NCBI GenBank assembly: GCA_016282375.1
Contig: JAEEKI010000005.1
Span: forward strand, 1-47,715
Direction of reading: 5' to 3'
DNA length: 47,715 nt
DNA from: Caryophanales bacterium
GTDB lineage: Bacteria > Bacillota_I > Bacilli_A > RF39 > UBA660
Part shown: positions 23,285 to 33,442 of the stretch, in pieces
Layout: the number at the start of each line of letters is the position of its first letter
Position numbering within the stretch: the first letter of the stretch is position 1
Program-made: the position numbers and the translations under genes
Notes under the pieces: generated by a model
What the model was told of the DNA's origin: nothing
Database searches by the model: none
The model's input: only the letters and a program-made list of their open reading frames with translations

Positions 23285-25528
23285 ATGGAGTTTGAAAAGA
23301 AGTCTTTAAAAGAAAAACAATATTATCAATATCTTGATGTAATAAGAATTCTTTCTTGTGTAGCTGTCTTTTTATATCACTTGGGATACTTACCAGGTGG
23401 TTTTTTAGCAGTTAATATCTTTTTTGTCTTAAGTGGCTATCTTGCTTACATATCCATGCATAGTAACCGCAAACAATCTATTAAAGATTATTATATTAAA
23501 CGTTTAAAAAGTATTTATTTACCTTTAGTAGTAGTGACCTTTCTATCTTTGTTTGCTATTTCTTTTTTACATAATTATAGCTGGCTAAATCTTAAACCCG
23601 AAACGTTCAGTGTCTTATTTGGTTATAATAATTTCTGGCAATTGGGAGCTAGTTTAAATTACTTTTCTCGTCATATAGATTCACCATTTATGCATTTATG
23701 GTATATATCTATTCTTTTACAATTTGACTTGGTCTTTCCTTTCTTATATAAATTATTTGAAACAGTCAAGAATAATGATAATAAAGAAAGCGAAATAATT
23801 GTAACTTTTTTAGTTATTGTGTTATCTTTCTTAGGTTTCTATTTCTTTAGCATTAAAGATGGCATGATGATGGCTTATTACAATACTTTGTTTAGAATTT
23901 TTGCTATTTTCTTTGGCATTTTTTTAGCAATCATACACTGTAATAATATTAATCTTCTGCCAGAAGAATTAAAAAAGAATAAACGTCCAATTTATATTTT
24001 TTGTTTCTATTCTGTGCTTTTATTAATAATGTTTATTAAGATTGACGCTGCTAATCGTTTATTTCAATTTTCCATGTTTGTTTCTTCCATTATCAGTTGT
24101 CGTTTAATTGATTATGCATGTTGTGTAAACAGTGATAATAAAAGTTGGGTAACAAATGTTATTAAGAAAATAGCAGCCTTAACATATTTAATATATTTAG
24201 TTCAATATCCCGTTATTTTTATGTTTCAATACACTTCAATGCCTATATTCGTCAAAACTATCTTAATTGTAATCATTACAATCTTGATTTCTATTGTCAT
24301 TAATTATGCCGTTAGCTTTGTTAATTATAAAAAAAGAGACATTAAAAAAATCTTTGTCTTTATGTTAATTGCTCTTCTTTGTGGTCACGGAATATATGTT
24401 TTCTTAGCTAGTCAAGATTATACTCAAGAGATGAAAGAACTTGAAAAACAACTTGATGCCAATCAAAAACTAATCGAAGCTAAGAAAGAGGCCTATGCTC
24501 AAAAATTAGAAGAACAAAGGCTAGAATTAGATTCTAAATTAGCATTAATTGAAGAAGATATTAATAATTTAGAATCTTTAGTTTCTGAGTTGCCAATTGT
24601 TGGTATAGGAGACTCAGTTATGCTAGGAGCTGTTAAAAACTTATATGAATTATTTCCTAATGGCTATTTTGATGCTCAAGTATCTCGTTCAACATGGACA
24701 GTAAATAGTTTATTACAGGAAATTGCCGCGAATAATATGTTAGGAGATCCGGTTGTTATTAATATGGGCGCTAATGGCGACTGTAGTGAAGCTTGTAAAG
24801 ATGCTATAATGGCTACGCTTGGTGATCGAAAAGTGTTTTGGCTTACGAATACCAATGATGAGACATTATATGTAAATGACACTCTTAAAGAATATGCCCA
24901 AAAGTATGACAATCTTTATATCCTAGATTGGTATGACATATCTTTAGGACATGATGATTATTTCTATGCTGATGGAATACATCTAACTATTCCGGGTAGA
25001 GCTGCCTATGCTCAAACTGTTTATGATGCAGTTTATAAAGTATATTATGAAGAATATACTCAAAAAACTGAGACTACGATTAAAGAATATGAAAACACTA
25101 TTAAAAATAAATATGAATTTTTTGGTAATGACTTATTACTAAGTTCATACCAATATATTATTAATGATTTTATTGATTCTAAATTTAATATTAATAGTTC
25201 ATATAATTATAATACTTTACGCGATGAGTTGATTTCTAGATATAAAGCATCCTCTTTATCAAGTAGAATTGTTTTAGTATTAGATAGTTCTTTTAGAATG
25301 ACAGAAAAACAATTTAAAGAATTAGCTTCTGCCTTGAAGGATACAAGTATTGTTTTAGTTTATCTTAATAAAGATTTTAATTATAACAAAGTTCAAACAA
25401 TTGACTTTAATAATGATATTATAGATAATAAGGATTATTTAATTAGTGATGCAGTTCACTTATCCGAAAAAGGTAGTAAAGCTTTAGGGGCAAAGATTAT
25501 TGAACAATTAAGAGATACGGAGGAATAA
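23285..25528 (+). CDS. OatA-like acyltransferase with two SGNH-type domains, the second degenerate
   Basis: 747 residues. Residues ~12-370 are an acyltransferase-3 domain with about ten membrane helices (early motif YHLGYLPGGFLAVNIFFVLSGYL). A coiled coil (about 380-435) leads to an SGNH hydrolase-like domain with GDS (Ser444), GANGDC and D563-x2-H566. This is the layout of peptidoglycan O-acetyltransferases such as OatA. An additional ~150 residues look like a second SGNH unit: it keeps D722-x2-H725 (SDAVHLSEKGSKALG) but has GNDL in place of GDS, so no nucleophile. The stop overlaps trmB (TAATG). Confidence 0.85.
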   Translation: MEFEKKSLKEKQYYQYLDVIRILSCVAVFLYHLGYLPGGFLAVNIFFVLSGYLAYISMHSNRKQSIKDYYIKRLKSIYLPLVVVTFLSLFAISFLHNYSWLNLKPETFSVLFGYNNFWQLGASLNYFSRHIDSPFMHLWYISILLQFDLVFPFLYKLFETVKNNDNKESEIIVTFLVIVLSFLGFYFFSIKDGMMMAYYNTLFRIFAIFFGIFLAIIHCNNINLLPEELKKNKRPIYIFCFYSVLLLIMFIKIDAANRLFQFSMFVSSIISCRLIDYACCVNSDNKSWVTNVIKKIAALTYLIYLVQYPVIFMFQYTSMPIFVKTILIVIITILISIVINYAVSFVNYKKRDIKKIFVFMLIALLCGHGIYVFLASQDYTQEMKELEKQLDANQKLIEAKKEAYAQKLEEQRLELDSKLALIEEDINNLESLVSELPIVGIGDSVMLGAVKNLYELFPNGYFDAQVSRSTWTVNSLLQEIAANNMLGDPVVINMGANGDCSEACKDAIMATLGDRKVFWLTNTNDETLYVNDTLKEYAQKYDNLYILDWYDISLGHDDYFYADGIHLTIPGRAAYAQTVYDAVYKVYYEEYTQKTETTIKEYENTIKNKYEFFGNDLLLSSYQYIINDFIDSKFNINSSYNYNTLRDELISRYKASSLSSRIVLVLDSSFRMTEKQFKELASALKDTSIVLVYLNKDFNYNKVQTIDFNNDIIDNKDYLISDAVHLSEKGSKALGAKIIEQLRDTEE

Positions 25529-26163
25529 TGGAATATAATAAAGTAAAAAACGCCGATTATATTTTAAATAGCAGTTCTTATGTTATTAAAAATGCTGAAA
25601 AACATAAGAATAAATGGAATGATTATTTTGGCAATAAAAATCCTATAGATATTGAATTAGGTATGGGACGTGGTGATTTTATTATCAACATGGCTTTAGA
25701 AAATCCAAATGTTAATTATATTGGCATTGAACTTAATGAATCACAAACAGCCACCGCTGCACAAAGAGTTGAGGGTAGAAAAATTAGCAATCTGCGTTTC
25801 ATTCAAATGGATGCTGCCAATCTTGATAAAGTATTTGGTAAGGAAGTTAGAATTATTTACCTAACTTTTTCAGAACCTTGGCCTAAAAAGATTGATGAGA
25901 AAAAAAGATTTACTCATATTAATTACTTAAAACTATACGACCGTATTTTTAAAAAAGACAAGCATATTATATTAAAAACGGATAATAAAGGTTTATTTGC
26001 TTATTCTTTAGAAACTTTATCCAATTATTGGTATACTTTTCGTAAGGTTAGTCTAGACTTACATAATGATGAGCGTAATATTCATAATATTATGACAGAT
26101 TTTGAGAAAAAGTATTATGAAGAAAAAAGACCAATTTATTATGTAGATGCCGTTTTTGAATAG
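25528..26163 (+). CDS. trmB: tRNA (guanine-N7-)-methyltransferase
   Basis: 211 residues. Methylates G46 in the tRNA variable loop using S-adenosylmethionine. The SAM pocket is IDIELGMGRGDFI with NYIGIELNES; the family's catalytic stretch appears as FSEPWPKKIDEKKRF (usually FSDPWPKKRHxKRR). Its ATG overlaps the stop of the acyltransferase gene, and prfB starts ten bases downstream, so the three are probably one transcript. Confidence 0.93.
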   Translation: MEYNKVKNADYILNSSSYVIKNAEKHKNKWNDYFGNKNPIDIELGMGRGDFIINMALENPNVNYIGIELNESQTATAAQRVEGRKISNLRFIQMDAANLDKVFGKEVRIIYLTFSEPWPKKIDEKKRFTHINYLKLYDRIFKKDKHIILKTDNKGLFAYSLETLSNYWYTFRKVSLDLHNDERNIHNIMTDFEKKYYEEKRPIYYVDAVFE

Positions 26164-26172
26164 GAGATTATC

Positions 26173-27220
26173 ATGGAAAAAAGCGATTTAGTAAATTTAA
26201 AAGTTAAAATTGATGATATTGGGAGGTCACTTTGACATTCCTACATTAAGTGAACAACTAAACTCTTTAAAAGAACAAACTACAGATCCAAACTTTTATA
26301 AAGATATCAAAAAAGCTAATGATATAAATTATCAAATTACGAATTTAGAAAAAAAGATTAGTTTATATACTTCTTTACGTGATCAAATTGATGCAAGTAT
26401 TGAATTGTTTGAATTATTTAGTGAGGAAGAATACCAAACCTTATTAAAAAAAGTCCAAGAACTAGAAATGGCTACTTTTTTAAGTGGGAAATATGATAGT
26501 TTAAATTGCTTTTTAGAAATACATGCTGGGGCAGGAGGTACGGAGGCTCAAGACTGGGTTAGCATGCTTTTGGATATGTATGAGAAATTTTGTGATAAGT
26601 ATTGTTATAAATATGAAGTGATTTCTTCACAAGATGGTGAAGAAGCAGGTTTAAAGTCTGTTTTAATTAAGATAAGTGGTGAAAATGCTTTTGGTTATTT
26701 AAAAGCCGAAAGTGGTGTTCATCGTTTAGTTCGAATCTCACCATTTGACTCTAACAAAAGGAGACATACATCATTTGCGTCCGTAACCGTTACTCCCGAA
26801 TTTGGTAAAGTCGATGACATTGAAATTGATGAAAAAGATTTAAAAATTGATGTTTTCCATTCCTCAGGGGCAGGTGGTCAATCTGTTAATACGAGTAACT
26901 CTGCTGTACGTATTACCCATCTACCTTCAAAAATCGTAGTTAGTGTTCAAAATGAGCGTAGTCAATTACGAAATAAAGAAATTGCTTTGGAAATTATTAA
27001 AAGTAAATTATATGCTTTAGAATTAGAAAAACGTGATGACGAAATCAAAGGTTTTAAGAAAGGCGATAGTATTAATTTTGGTAGTCAAATTCGTAGTTAT
27101 GTCTTAGAACCTTACAAATTAGTAAAGGATTTAAGAACTAATTATGAGAACAATAGTCCTGAAAAAATCTTGGGTGGAGAAATAAAAGAAATGCTAGAGT
27201 ATAACCTTAAAAATTTATAA
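26173..27220 (+). CDS. prfB: Peptide chain release factor 2, programmed +1 frameshift
   Basis: RF2 recognises UAA and UGA. Translation starts at ATG 26173 (GGAG upstream), reads 20 codons to CTT, and meets TGA at 26233-26235. The slip site is CTT-TGA-C with the internal Shine-Dalgarno-like GGGAGG at 26221-26226, the classic RF2 autoregulatory arrangement. After a +1 shift the frame continues as DIPTLSEQL to 27220, about 348 residues in all. Domain III carries SPF (anticodon-like) and GGQ (SSGAGGQSVNTS). Presence of this gene and stop shows that UGA is a stop codon in this organism. Confidence 0.96.
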
Positions 27221-27272
27221 CTTGCAAAATCTTTCTTTTCCAATATAATATAAGACAAATTTGGTGATGAAT

Positions 27273-28583
27273 ATGGATAAATCAGTTTGCTTTCTAGAAA
27301 ACACTTTGCAAGACAATGACACTGTTATTGTCGCTTGTTCGGCTGGTCCAGATTCTATGTGTTTATTATCTGTTGTACATCATCTTCATAAAAGAATAAA
27401 AGTTATTTGTGCACATGTTAATCATAAAGTACGCAAACAAAGTGATGAAGAATACTTGTTTTTAGAAAAGTATTGTCAAGAAAGAAGTATTATCTTCGAG
27501 GGAATGGAACTTAAAGAAACTATTAAAAATAATTTTGAAAGTGAAGCTCGTAGAATTAGATATCGCTTCTTTAATGATTTAAAAGAAAAGTATCATGCCA
27601 AATACATTATCACTGCCCATCATGGTGATGATTTAATTGAAACCATATTAATGCGTATATCTCGAGGCAGTAATGTTTCTGGTTATGCTGGATTAAAACT
27701 AATTGATAATGATTATTTACATCCTTTTCTTTATATTGATAAGGAAGAAATTTTTGCTTATTTAAAGCAAAATAATATTCCATATTACATTGACCAAACT
27801 AATTTAGAACTTGAACATACTCGCAACCGTTATCGTCATTTGGTTTTGAATTTCTTAAAGGAAGAGAATCCTAAAGTACATTTAAAATATTTGGCTTTTA
27901 GTAATAAATTATTAGAATATGATAATTTTATTAATCAATATATTAATGATCATCACTTGATTAAGAATGGCGAAATAGATATCAATAATTTACAAAATGA
28001 ATCGGATTTAATCATCAAAAAATGTTTAGAACTATTAATTAAAGATCTTCAGAAAAACGATTTATTAGATATTTCTGATCATAATATAGATTCAATGATG
28101 AAGATGATTAAATCACCAACAAGTAATAGTCAAATTAATTTAAACAACGGTTTTGTTGCTCAAAAGGAATATCAAAAGTTTCGTATTAAAAAAGAGGAAC
28201 ATTCTGAAATGATTAATGTCCAATTTAATGGGTTGTATGAAGATGATAATTGGTTAATTAAATTAGTAGATAACGAAGAAAACGATAATAATTATGTTAT
28301 AAGGTTATCCTTTCAAGATATCAAAGGGCCATTGATTATACGTTCAAGAGTTGATGGCGATAAAATGGAGGTAAAAAATTTAGGAACCAAAAAAGTCAAA
28401 GATATTTTTATTGATGCTAAGGTATCTAAATATGAGCGTAATACTTGGCCATTGATTTGCGATAGTAATAATGATATTTTAAGTATTCCTGGTTTGAAAA
28501 AAAGTAAATTTAGTAAAGACAAAACAGAAAATTATGATATAATACTTTTATGCGAAAGGAAGGTAAAAAATGAAAAATGCTAA
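27273..28583 (+). CDS. tilS: tRNA(Ile)-lysidine synthase
   Basis: About 436 residues from ATG 27273; ATG 27267 and earlier TTG/GTG are in frame. Ligates lysine to C34 of tRNA-Ile(CAU) so that it reads AUA. The PP-loop reads SAGPDSM (usually SGGxDS; Gly to Ala). Further family motifs: HVNHKVR, ARRIRYRFF and the HHGDDLIETILMRI helix. The C-terminal TilS domain ends in IPGLKKSKFSKDKT. It overlaps ftsH by 14 bases, the usual tilS-ftsH pairing in Firmicutes. Confidence 0.93.
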   Translation: MDKSVCFLENTLQDNDTVIVACSAGPDSMCLLSVVHHLHKRIKVICAHVNHKVRKQSDEEYLFLEKYCQERSIIFEGMELKETIKNNFESEARRIRYRFFNDLKEKYHAKYIITAHHGDDLIETILMRISRGSNVSGYAGLKLIDNDYLHPFLYIDKEEIFAYLKQNNIPYYIDQTNLELEHTRNRYRHLVLNFLKEENPKVHLKYLAFSNKLLEYDNFINQYINDHHLIKNGEIDINNLQNESDLIIKKCLELLIKDLQKNDLLDISDHNIDSMMKMIKSPTSNSQINLNNGFVAQKEYQKFRIKKEEHSEMINVQFNGLYEDDNWLIKLVDNEENDNNYVIRLSFQDIKGPLIIRSRVDGDKMEVKNLGTKKVKDIFIDAKVSKYERNTWPLICDSNNDILSIPGLKKSKFSKDKTENYDIILLCERKVKNEKC

Positions 28584-30549
28584 AAAGAATAGTACTGTAA
28601 GAAATTTCAGCCATTACATAGTTCTATTCGTTATAATAGGTATTATTTTAGTTATATTACAATTTCAAGGTAGTACTGTGCACACACTTACAACAGGCAA
28701 GTTACTAAGTAATTTAGCTCACAATGAAGTTACAGAAATCACAATTACTCCCAAAAGTGATGAATCAGTATACTATGTTGAAGGAAAATTAAAATCATAT
28801 TCTGATGAGGAATCCTTTAAAGCGTTAGTAGTAGAAGACGAAATATCTACGATAACTGACTATATAAGAATCAATAACATCAGTAAATACGATACCAAAA
28901 AGGATCCTGGAAGTTCCCAAATATTATATATTATTGTTAATGTTGCACCATTATTGATAATAGGAGTAGGTGCTTATTTCTTATTTATGAAACTTTCTTC
29001 ATCAAATAAAAATTCTATGGATTTTGGTCGTAGTAAAGCTAGATTATCTGATGATAATAATAAAAAAACATTTGACGATGTAGCTGGTTTAAAAGAAGAA
29101 AAAGAAGAAGTAAAAGAATTAATTGACTTTTTAAAGAACCCTAAAAAGTTTCAAAAACTAGGAGCTAGAATTCCTAAAGGGGTTTTACTAGTAGGTCCTC
29201 CGGGAACTGGTAAAACATTACTTGCTAAAGCCATCGCTGGTGAAGCAAACGTTCCATTTTATTATATAAGTGGTTCAGATTTCGTTGAATTATTTGTTGG
29301 TGTAGGAGCATCTAGAGTAAGAGACATGTTTAAAGAGGCTAAAAGAACAGCACCATGTTTAATCTTTATTGATGAAATCGATGCTGTTGGTCGTCAAAGA
29401 GGTACGGGTCTTGGCGGTGGCCATGATGAAAGAGAGCAAACATTAAACCAACTTTTAACAGAAATGGATGGTTTCGGAGCCAATGAAGGTATCATTATTA
29501 TTGCTGCTACTAATAGACCTGATGTTCTAGATCCAGCGTTATTACGTCCAGGGAGATTTGACCGTCAAGTAACGGTTAGCTTACCTGATTCTAATGAAAG
29601 AAAAGCTATTTTAAAAGTTCATGGTAAAAACAAGGTTTTAGGCGAAGACGTCAATTTTGATGCTCTTGCTGCTAGAACACCAGGATTTTCTGGCGCCGAC
29701 TTAGAAAATCTTTTAAATGAAGCCGCTCTTTTAGCAGTACGTCGTAATAAAGATGAAATCAATATGGATGAAATTGATGAAGCAACCGATAGAGTAATGC
29801 TTGGGCCTGCTAAAACAACACGTAAGATTACTGACAAAGAAAAGAAGTTAGTTAGTATACATGAAGCAGGACATGCTGTTATCGGTTTAAAACTTGAAGA
29901 TGCTGAAGTTGTTCATAAAATAACAATTATCCCTCGTGGTATGGCGGGTGGATATACCATGATGCTTCCTAAAGAAGAAAAAATTGCCATCATGACTAAG
30001 AATGAAATGATTGCTCGGATTACAGGTTTAATGGGTGGCCGTGTTAGTGAGGAACATTTCCTAAATGAAGTATCAACCGGCGCATCTGATGACTTTAAGA
30101 AAGCTACACGTTTAGCTAGAAGTATGGTTACTGAATATGGTATGAGTGAACTTGGTCCAACACAATATGAGGAACAAGGTAAAGATGTCTTCCTAGGAAG
30201 AGATTATACTAAAAATCGTGACTTTTCTGATCAAGTGGCTTTAGAAATTGATACAGCAACGAGAAAAATAATCGATGAGTGCTATAAAAACGCTCAAAAA
30301 ATAATTGCTGATAATGAAGGTCTTGTAATGTTGCTTAGCGATGCCTTAATGAAATATGAAACGCTTACTAAAGAACAAATTGATTCTATTGTTGAAACAG
30401 GCGTAATTGAACCACAAGAAGATGAAGTGGTTGTGGATGAATCATTCGAAGAATTAAAAGAGATTGCTAGACAAAAGAAGATAAAAGGTTATAATAAAAT
30501 GTCTAAAAAAGAACTAGAAAAAGCCATCGAAGAAAGTGAGGAAGAATAA
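28570..30549 (+). CDS. ftsH: ATP-dependent zinc metalloprotease FtsH
   Basis: 659 residues. Two membrane helices (about 15-33 and 117-138) around a small extracytoplasmic domain; AAA+ domain with Walker A GPPGTGKT, Walker [10 protein letters not shown] and the second region of homology [21 protein letters not shown]41 peptidase with zinc motif HEAGH. The tail ends in an acidic [18 protein letters not shown] stretch resembling a SAP-like motif. Degrades misfolded membrane proteins and unstable regulators. Overlaps tilS; the secG start lies two bases after its stop. Confidence 0.97.
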   Translation: MKNAKKNSTVRNFSHYIVLFVIIGIILVILQFQGSTVHTLTTGKLLSNLAHNEVTEITITPKSDESVYYVEGKLKSYSDEESFKALVVEDEISTITDYIRINNISKYDTKKDPGSSQILYIIVNVAPLLIIGVGAYFLFMKLSSSNKNSMDFGRSKARLSDDNNKKTFDDVAGLKEEKEEVKELIDFLKNPKKFQKLGARIPKGVLLVGPPGTGKTLLAKAIAGEANVPFYYISGSDFVELFVGVGASRVRDMFKEAKRTAPCLIFIDEIDAVGRQRGTGLGGGHDEREQTLNQLLTEMDGFGANEGIIIIAATNRPDVLDPALLRPGRFDRQVTVSLPDSNERKAILKVHGKNKVLGEDVNFDALAARTPGFSGADLENLLNEAALLAVRRNKDEINMDEIDEATDRVMLGPAKTTRKITDKEKKLVSIHEAGHAVIGLKLEDAEVVHKITIIPRGMAGGYTMMLPKEEKIAIMTKNEMIARITGLMGGRVSEEHFLNEVSTGASDDFKKATRLARSMVTEYGMSELGPTQYEEQGKDVFLGRDYTKNRDFSDQVALEIDTATRKIIDECYKNAQKIIADNEGLVMLLSDALMKYETLTKEQIDSIVETGVIEPQEDEVVVDESFEELKEIARQKKIKGYNKMSKKELEKAIEESEEE

Positions 30550-30550
30550 A

Positions 30551-30769
30551 ATGTTAGAAGTTATATTACTAATTGTATCAATATTACTTATTGCTATTGT
30601 TTTACTTCAAAGTGGTAAAGCCAGTAGTGCAGGTAGTGTTATTACAGGTGGAAATGATGCGTTATTTCAAAATATGAAAGAAAGAGGTTTAGAACTTGTT
30701 ATTAGTCGAGTAACTTTAGTTCTAGGAATCTTATTCTTTATCATTTCACTTATTTTATTCTTAAAGTAA
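30551..30769 (+). CDS. secG: Preprotein translocase subunit SecG
   Basis: 72 residues, two membrane helices (about 1-18 and 50-70) linked by the SecG loop LLQSGKASSAGSVITGGND. It is an accessory subunit of SecYEG. ATG 30551 was chosen since GAGG lies upstream and the longer ORF would add residues absent from SecG. Immediately after ftsH; followed by a terminator. Confidence 0.9.
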   Translation: MLEVILLIVSILLIAIVLLQSGKASSAGSVITGGNDALFQNMKERGLELVISRVTLVLGILFFIISLILFLK

Positions 30770-30780
30770 AAAATGTTAAG

Positions 30781-30802
30781 GCAACCAAAAGGTTGCTTTT
30801 TA
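30781..30802 (+). terminator. Terminator after secG
   Basis: GCAACC (30781-30786) pairs with GGTTGC (30791-30796) around AAAA, then T-run. Confidence 0.8.
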
Positions 30803-30804
30803 AA

Positions 30805-30833
30805 TTGAAAAAAAATATTCATTAATATATAAT
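30805..30833 (+). promoter_or_regulatory. Promoter predicted to give a leaderless mRNA
   Basis: TTGAAA (30805-30810), 17-bp spacer, TATAAT (30828-30833). The -10 box ends only six bases before the ATG at 30840, so the transcript should begin at or next to the start codon. There is no Shine-Dalgarno sequence. Confidence 0.6.
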
Positions 30834-30839
30834 AGAATT

Positions 30840-31352
30840 ATGAAAAATAATAAAGGATTCACATTAGTTGAAATGTTAGTAGTAATTACATTGATTGTAG
30901 TGTTAGGTGCTTCAGCAGGTTTAAGTGCTGATTTTTCGTTGAAAAAGGCTCGTAGAAACGAATATAAGAATACTTATTTTGATTTGTTTAGTGCCGTTGA
31001 TTTTTATTCTGAAATGCGTAGTTTTTCTTGTGCGGATATTTCCGTTGGCTGTGATGTGGAAATATCTCAATTAATTGACGTAGGCCTTGTAGATGAGAGT
31101 ATTCTTAGTAAGATAAATCCTATCTATAAAAAAGGAAACGTCTATTTTAAAAGTACTTCTGTTTTTAAAGTTAGGAAGAAAAATGGCCAAAAAGCAATTT
31201 GGTTTTCGTGTGTAGCCACTGATACAATTGATGGTAATTGTAATAAGGATGAATGTAAGATATCTAAAGATGGTATTTATAATGGCAATTCTTTTTCAGC
31301 AACTAATACTCTAGATTCTTTCCATAGTGATAATAACTGGGGGAAATGTTAA
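30840..31352 (+). CDS. Type IV prepilin-like protein (ComGC/type II pseudopilin type)
   Basis: 170 residues. N-terminus MKNNKGFTLVEMLVVITLI is a class III prepilin signal: cleavage expected between Gly6 and Phe7, with Glu at mature position 5. The mature part holds cysteine pairs (SCADISVGC near 58-66; C near 129, 138, 143; final Cys). No other pilus genes are adjacent; the partner assembly ATPase and prepilin peptidase must be elsewhere. Start codon lies on the predicted transcription start. The stop overlaps the rnr ATG (TAATG). Confidence 0.8.
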   Translation: MKNNKGFTLVEMLVVITLIVVLGASAGLSADFSLKKARRNEYKNTYFDLFSAVDFYSEMRSFSCADISVGCDVEISQLIDVGLVDESILSKINPIYKKGNVYFKSTSVFKVRKKNGQKAIWFSCVATDTIDGNCNKDECKISKDGIYNGNSFSATNTLDSFHSDNNWGKC

Positions 31353-33442
31353 TGAAAGAGTTGATACTATCTAAATTACAGGATCAGAAAAAGGCTTTAA
31401 CAGTTATTGAAATCAACAATTTATTAGGATTGTCTTCTGTAGAGGAATATCAAAGTCTTCAAAAAGAACTAAATGAATTAGTATCCGAAGGAAAGGTTCA
31501 TCGTACTAAAAAAGATAAATACGTTATGATGGATAATTGTTCTTCGCTTTTTTCAGGTATTGTTCATATTAACAAAAAGGGTAATGGTTTTGTCGATATT
31601 CACACTGGTGAAGATATCTTTGTAAGTAAAGAGAACTTAAATGGTGCTATTGACGGTGATTTAGTTGAAGTTGACGTTCAAAGTACCGAAGGCGTTATAG
31701 TTAACATTTTAAAACGTGATTTATCACTTGTGGTCGGAGAAATAGTCAGCAAGCATAATAAACTATCTTTTGAAATCGATGACAAGAAAAAAGATATTGC
31801 TATTGAAGTGACTGCATCATCTATCGCACACTGCGTCGAAGGTCATAAAGTATTAGTTAAGATAACAAAAGAATTAAAAAACAATTATTATTTAGGGGAA
31901 GTAATAAAGATTCTAGGTCATAAAAATGATCCAGGAGTAGATATTATGTCTATTGCTTGTGAACATAATATTATTATTGATTTTCCTGAAGCCGTTCTTA
32001 ACGAAGTTAAAACGTTACCTACTTCAGTAAGTGAAAAAGATATTAAGGATCGTCGTGACTTACGTAAAGAAGTTATCTTCACAATTGATGGAGATGATAC
32101 GAAAGATATCGATGATGCCATAAGTATTAAAAAAGTTAATAACAACTACCTTTTAGGAGTACATATAGCCGATGTTTCTTATTATGTTAAAGAAAAAAGT
32201 GCTTTATTTGAGAGTGCTTACGAAAGAGGAACCTCTTCTTATTTAGCTGATACAGTTATACCTATGTTACCCCATGAATTATCTAATGGCATTTGTTCAT
32301 TAAATGAAGGTGTAGACCGTCTTACGATATCTTGTGAGATGGAAATTAATCCAAGTGGTAAAGTAGTCAATCATGACATTTTCTTATCAGTAATTAATAG
32401 TAAGAAAAAGATGACATATAAAAACGTTAATTCTATTTTATATGATAAAGGTATTCCCAATGGTTATGAACCGTTTGTAGATGATTTAAAACTAATGCAG
32501 GAACTTGCTCATATATTACGCAAAACCAAAATTAATAAGGGATATATTGATTTTGGATTGGATGAAGCAAAGATAGTTCAAGATGAAAATGGTAAAGCCA
32601 TTGATGTTATCAAAAGAGAACAATTAGAAGGTGAAAAACTCATCGAAGACTTTATGATTGCTGCTAATGAAACAGTGGCTGAACATATCACTTATATGGA
32701 ACTTCCATTTGTTTATCGGGTACATGGTGAACCTAGTAGTGAAAAAATAACCGATTTTCAAAATTTAATAAAGATGATGGGATACAGTGTTAATATTGAT
32801 ACTAATAATATAACACCAAAAACTATGCAAGAATTATTAAATAAACTTAAAAATCACGATGATTTTGAAATACTTAGTGATATGCTTTTAAGAAGTATGA
32901 AAAAGGCTATCTATAGCACTAACAACATTGGCCATTTTGGCTTAGCTAGTAAAATGTATACTCACTTTACTTCACCTATTCGTCGATTTCCTGACTTGGT
33001 TGTACATACCTTACTACATAAATATTTGTTTGAATATCAAATAGAACGTGATACAATGGACTTCTATGGAGGCATTTTGCCGATGTATTGTGAAAAAGCC
33101 AGTGAAAAAGAGCAGGCTGCCATTGAAGCAGAAAGAGATGTTCTGGAAATGAAGATGGCTGAATATATGGAAAGTCATATCGGAGAAGTTTATAAAGGAA
33201 TTGTATCTGGTGTAACAAACTTTGGACTTTTTGTCCGATTACCAAATTTAATTGAAGGTTTAATCCATATTTCATCATTACCTGGTTTTTATACTTATAT
33301 ACCTGAACAATTATCACTAGTTAGTGCTAATAATTCTAAGTATACTATCGGGGATAAAGTTACAATCAAAGTTGTTAGTGCATCAAAAGCAAGCCGGACC
33401 ATAGATTTTGAACTAGATGGTGATAAAGATGGAAATAAATAA
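31352..33442 (+). CDS. rnr: Ribonuclease R
   Basis: 696 residues from ATG 31352, which overlaps the pilin stop and has GGGGG about eight bases upstream; ATG 31346 is possible. Order: winged helix (1-60), cold-shock domains (about 65-215), RNB catalytic domain with TIDGDDTKDIDDAI (the Asp cluster that binds metal) and FTSPIRRFPDLVVH, and a C-terminal S1 domain (about 610-680: GIVSGVTNFGLFVRL). A processive 3'-5' exoribonuclease that works with tmRNA-SmpB; smpB follows with a 14-base overlap. Confidence 0.95.
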   Translation: MKELILSKLQDQKKALTVIEINNLLGLSSVEEYQSLQKELNELVSEGKVHRTKKDKYVMMDNCSSLFSGIVHINKKGNGFVDIHTGEDIFVSKENLNGAIDGDLVEVDVQSTEGVIVNILKRDLSLVVGEIVSKHNKLSFEIDDKKKDIAIEVTASSIAHCVEGHKVLVKITKELKNNYYLGEVIKILGHKNDPGVDIMSIACEHNIIIDFPEAVLNEVKTLPTSVSEKDIKDRRDLRKEVIFTIDGDDTKDIDDAISIKKVNNNYLLGVHIADVSYYVKEKSALFESAYERGTSSYLADTVIPMLPHELSNGICSLNEGVDRLTISCEMEINPSGKVVNHDIFLSVINSKKKMTYKNVNSILYDKGIPNGYEPFVDDLKLMQELAHILRKTKINKGYIDFGLDEAKIVQDENGKAIDVIKREQLEGEKLIEDFMIAANETVAEHITYMELPFVYRVHGEPSSEKITDFQNLIKMMGYSVNIDTNNITPKTMQELLNKLKNHDDFEILSDMLLRSMKKAIYSTNNIGHFGLASKMYTHFTSPIRRFPDLVVHTLLHKYLFEYQIERDTMDFYGGILPMYCEKASEKEQAAIEAERDVLEMKMAEYMESHIGEVYKGIVSGVTNFGLFVRLPNLIEGLIHISSLPGFYTYIPEQLSLVSANNSKYTIGDKVTIKVVSASKASRTIDFELDGDKDGNK

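Noticed and set aside
26173-26235. Reading TGA as tryptophan (code 4)
   Set aside because: The TGA lies in a full RF2 frameshift site, and several genes (2571, 5193, 5915) end in TGA with coupled downstream starts.
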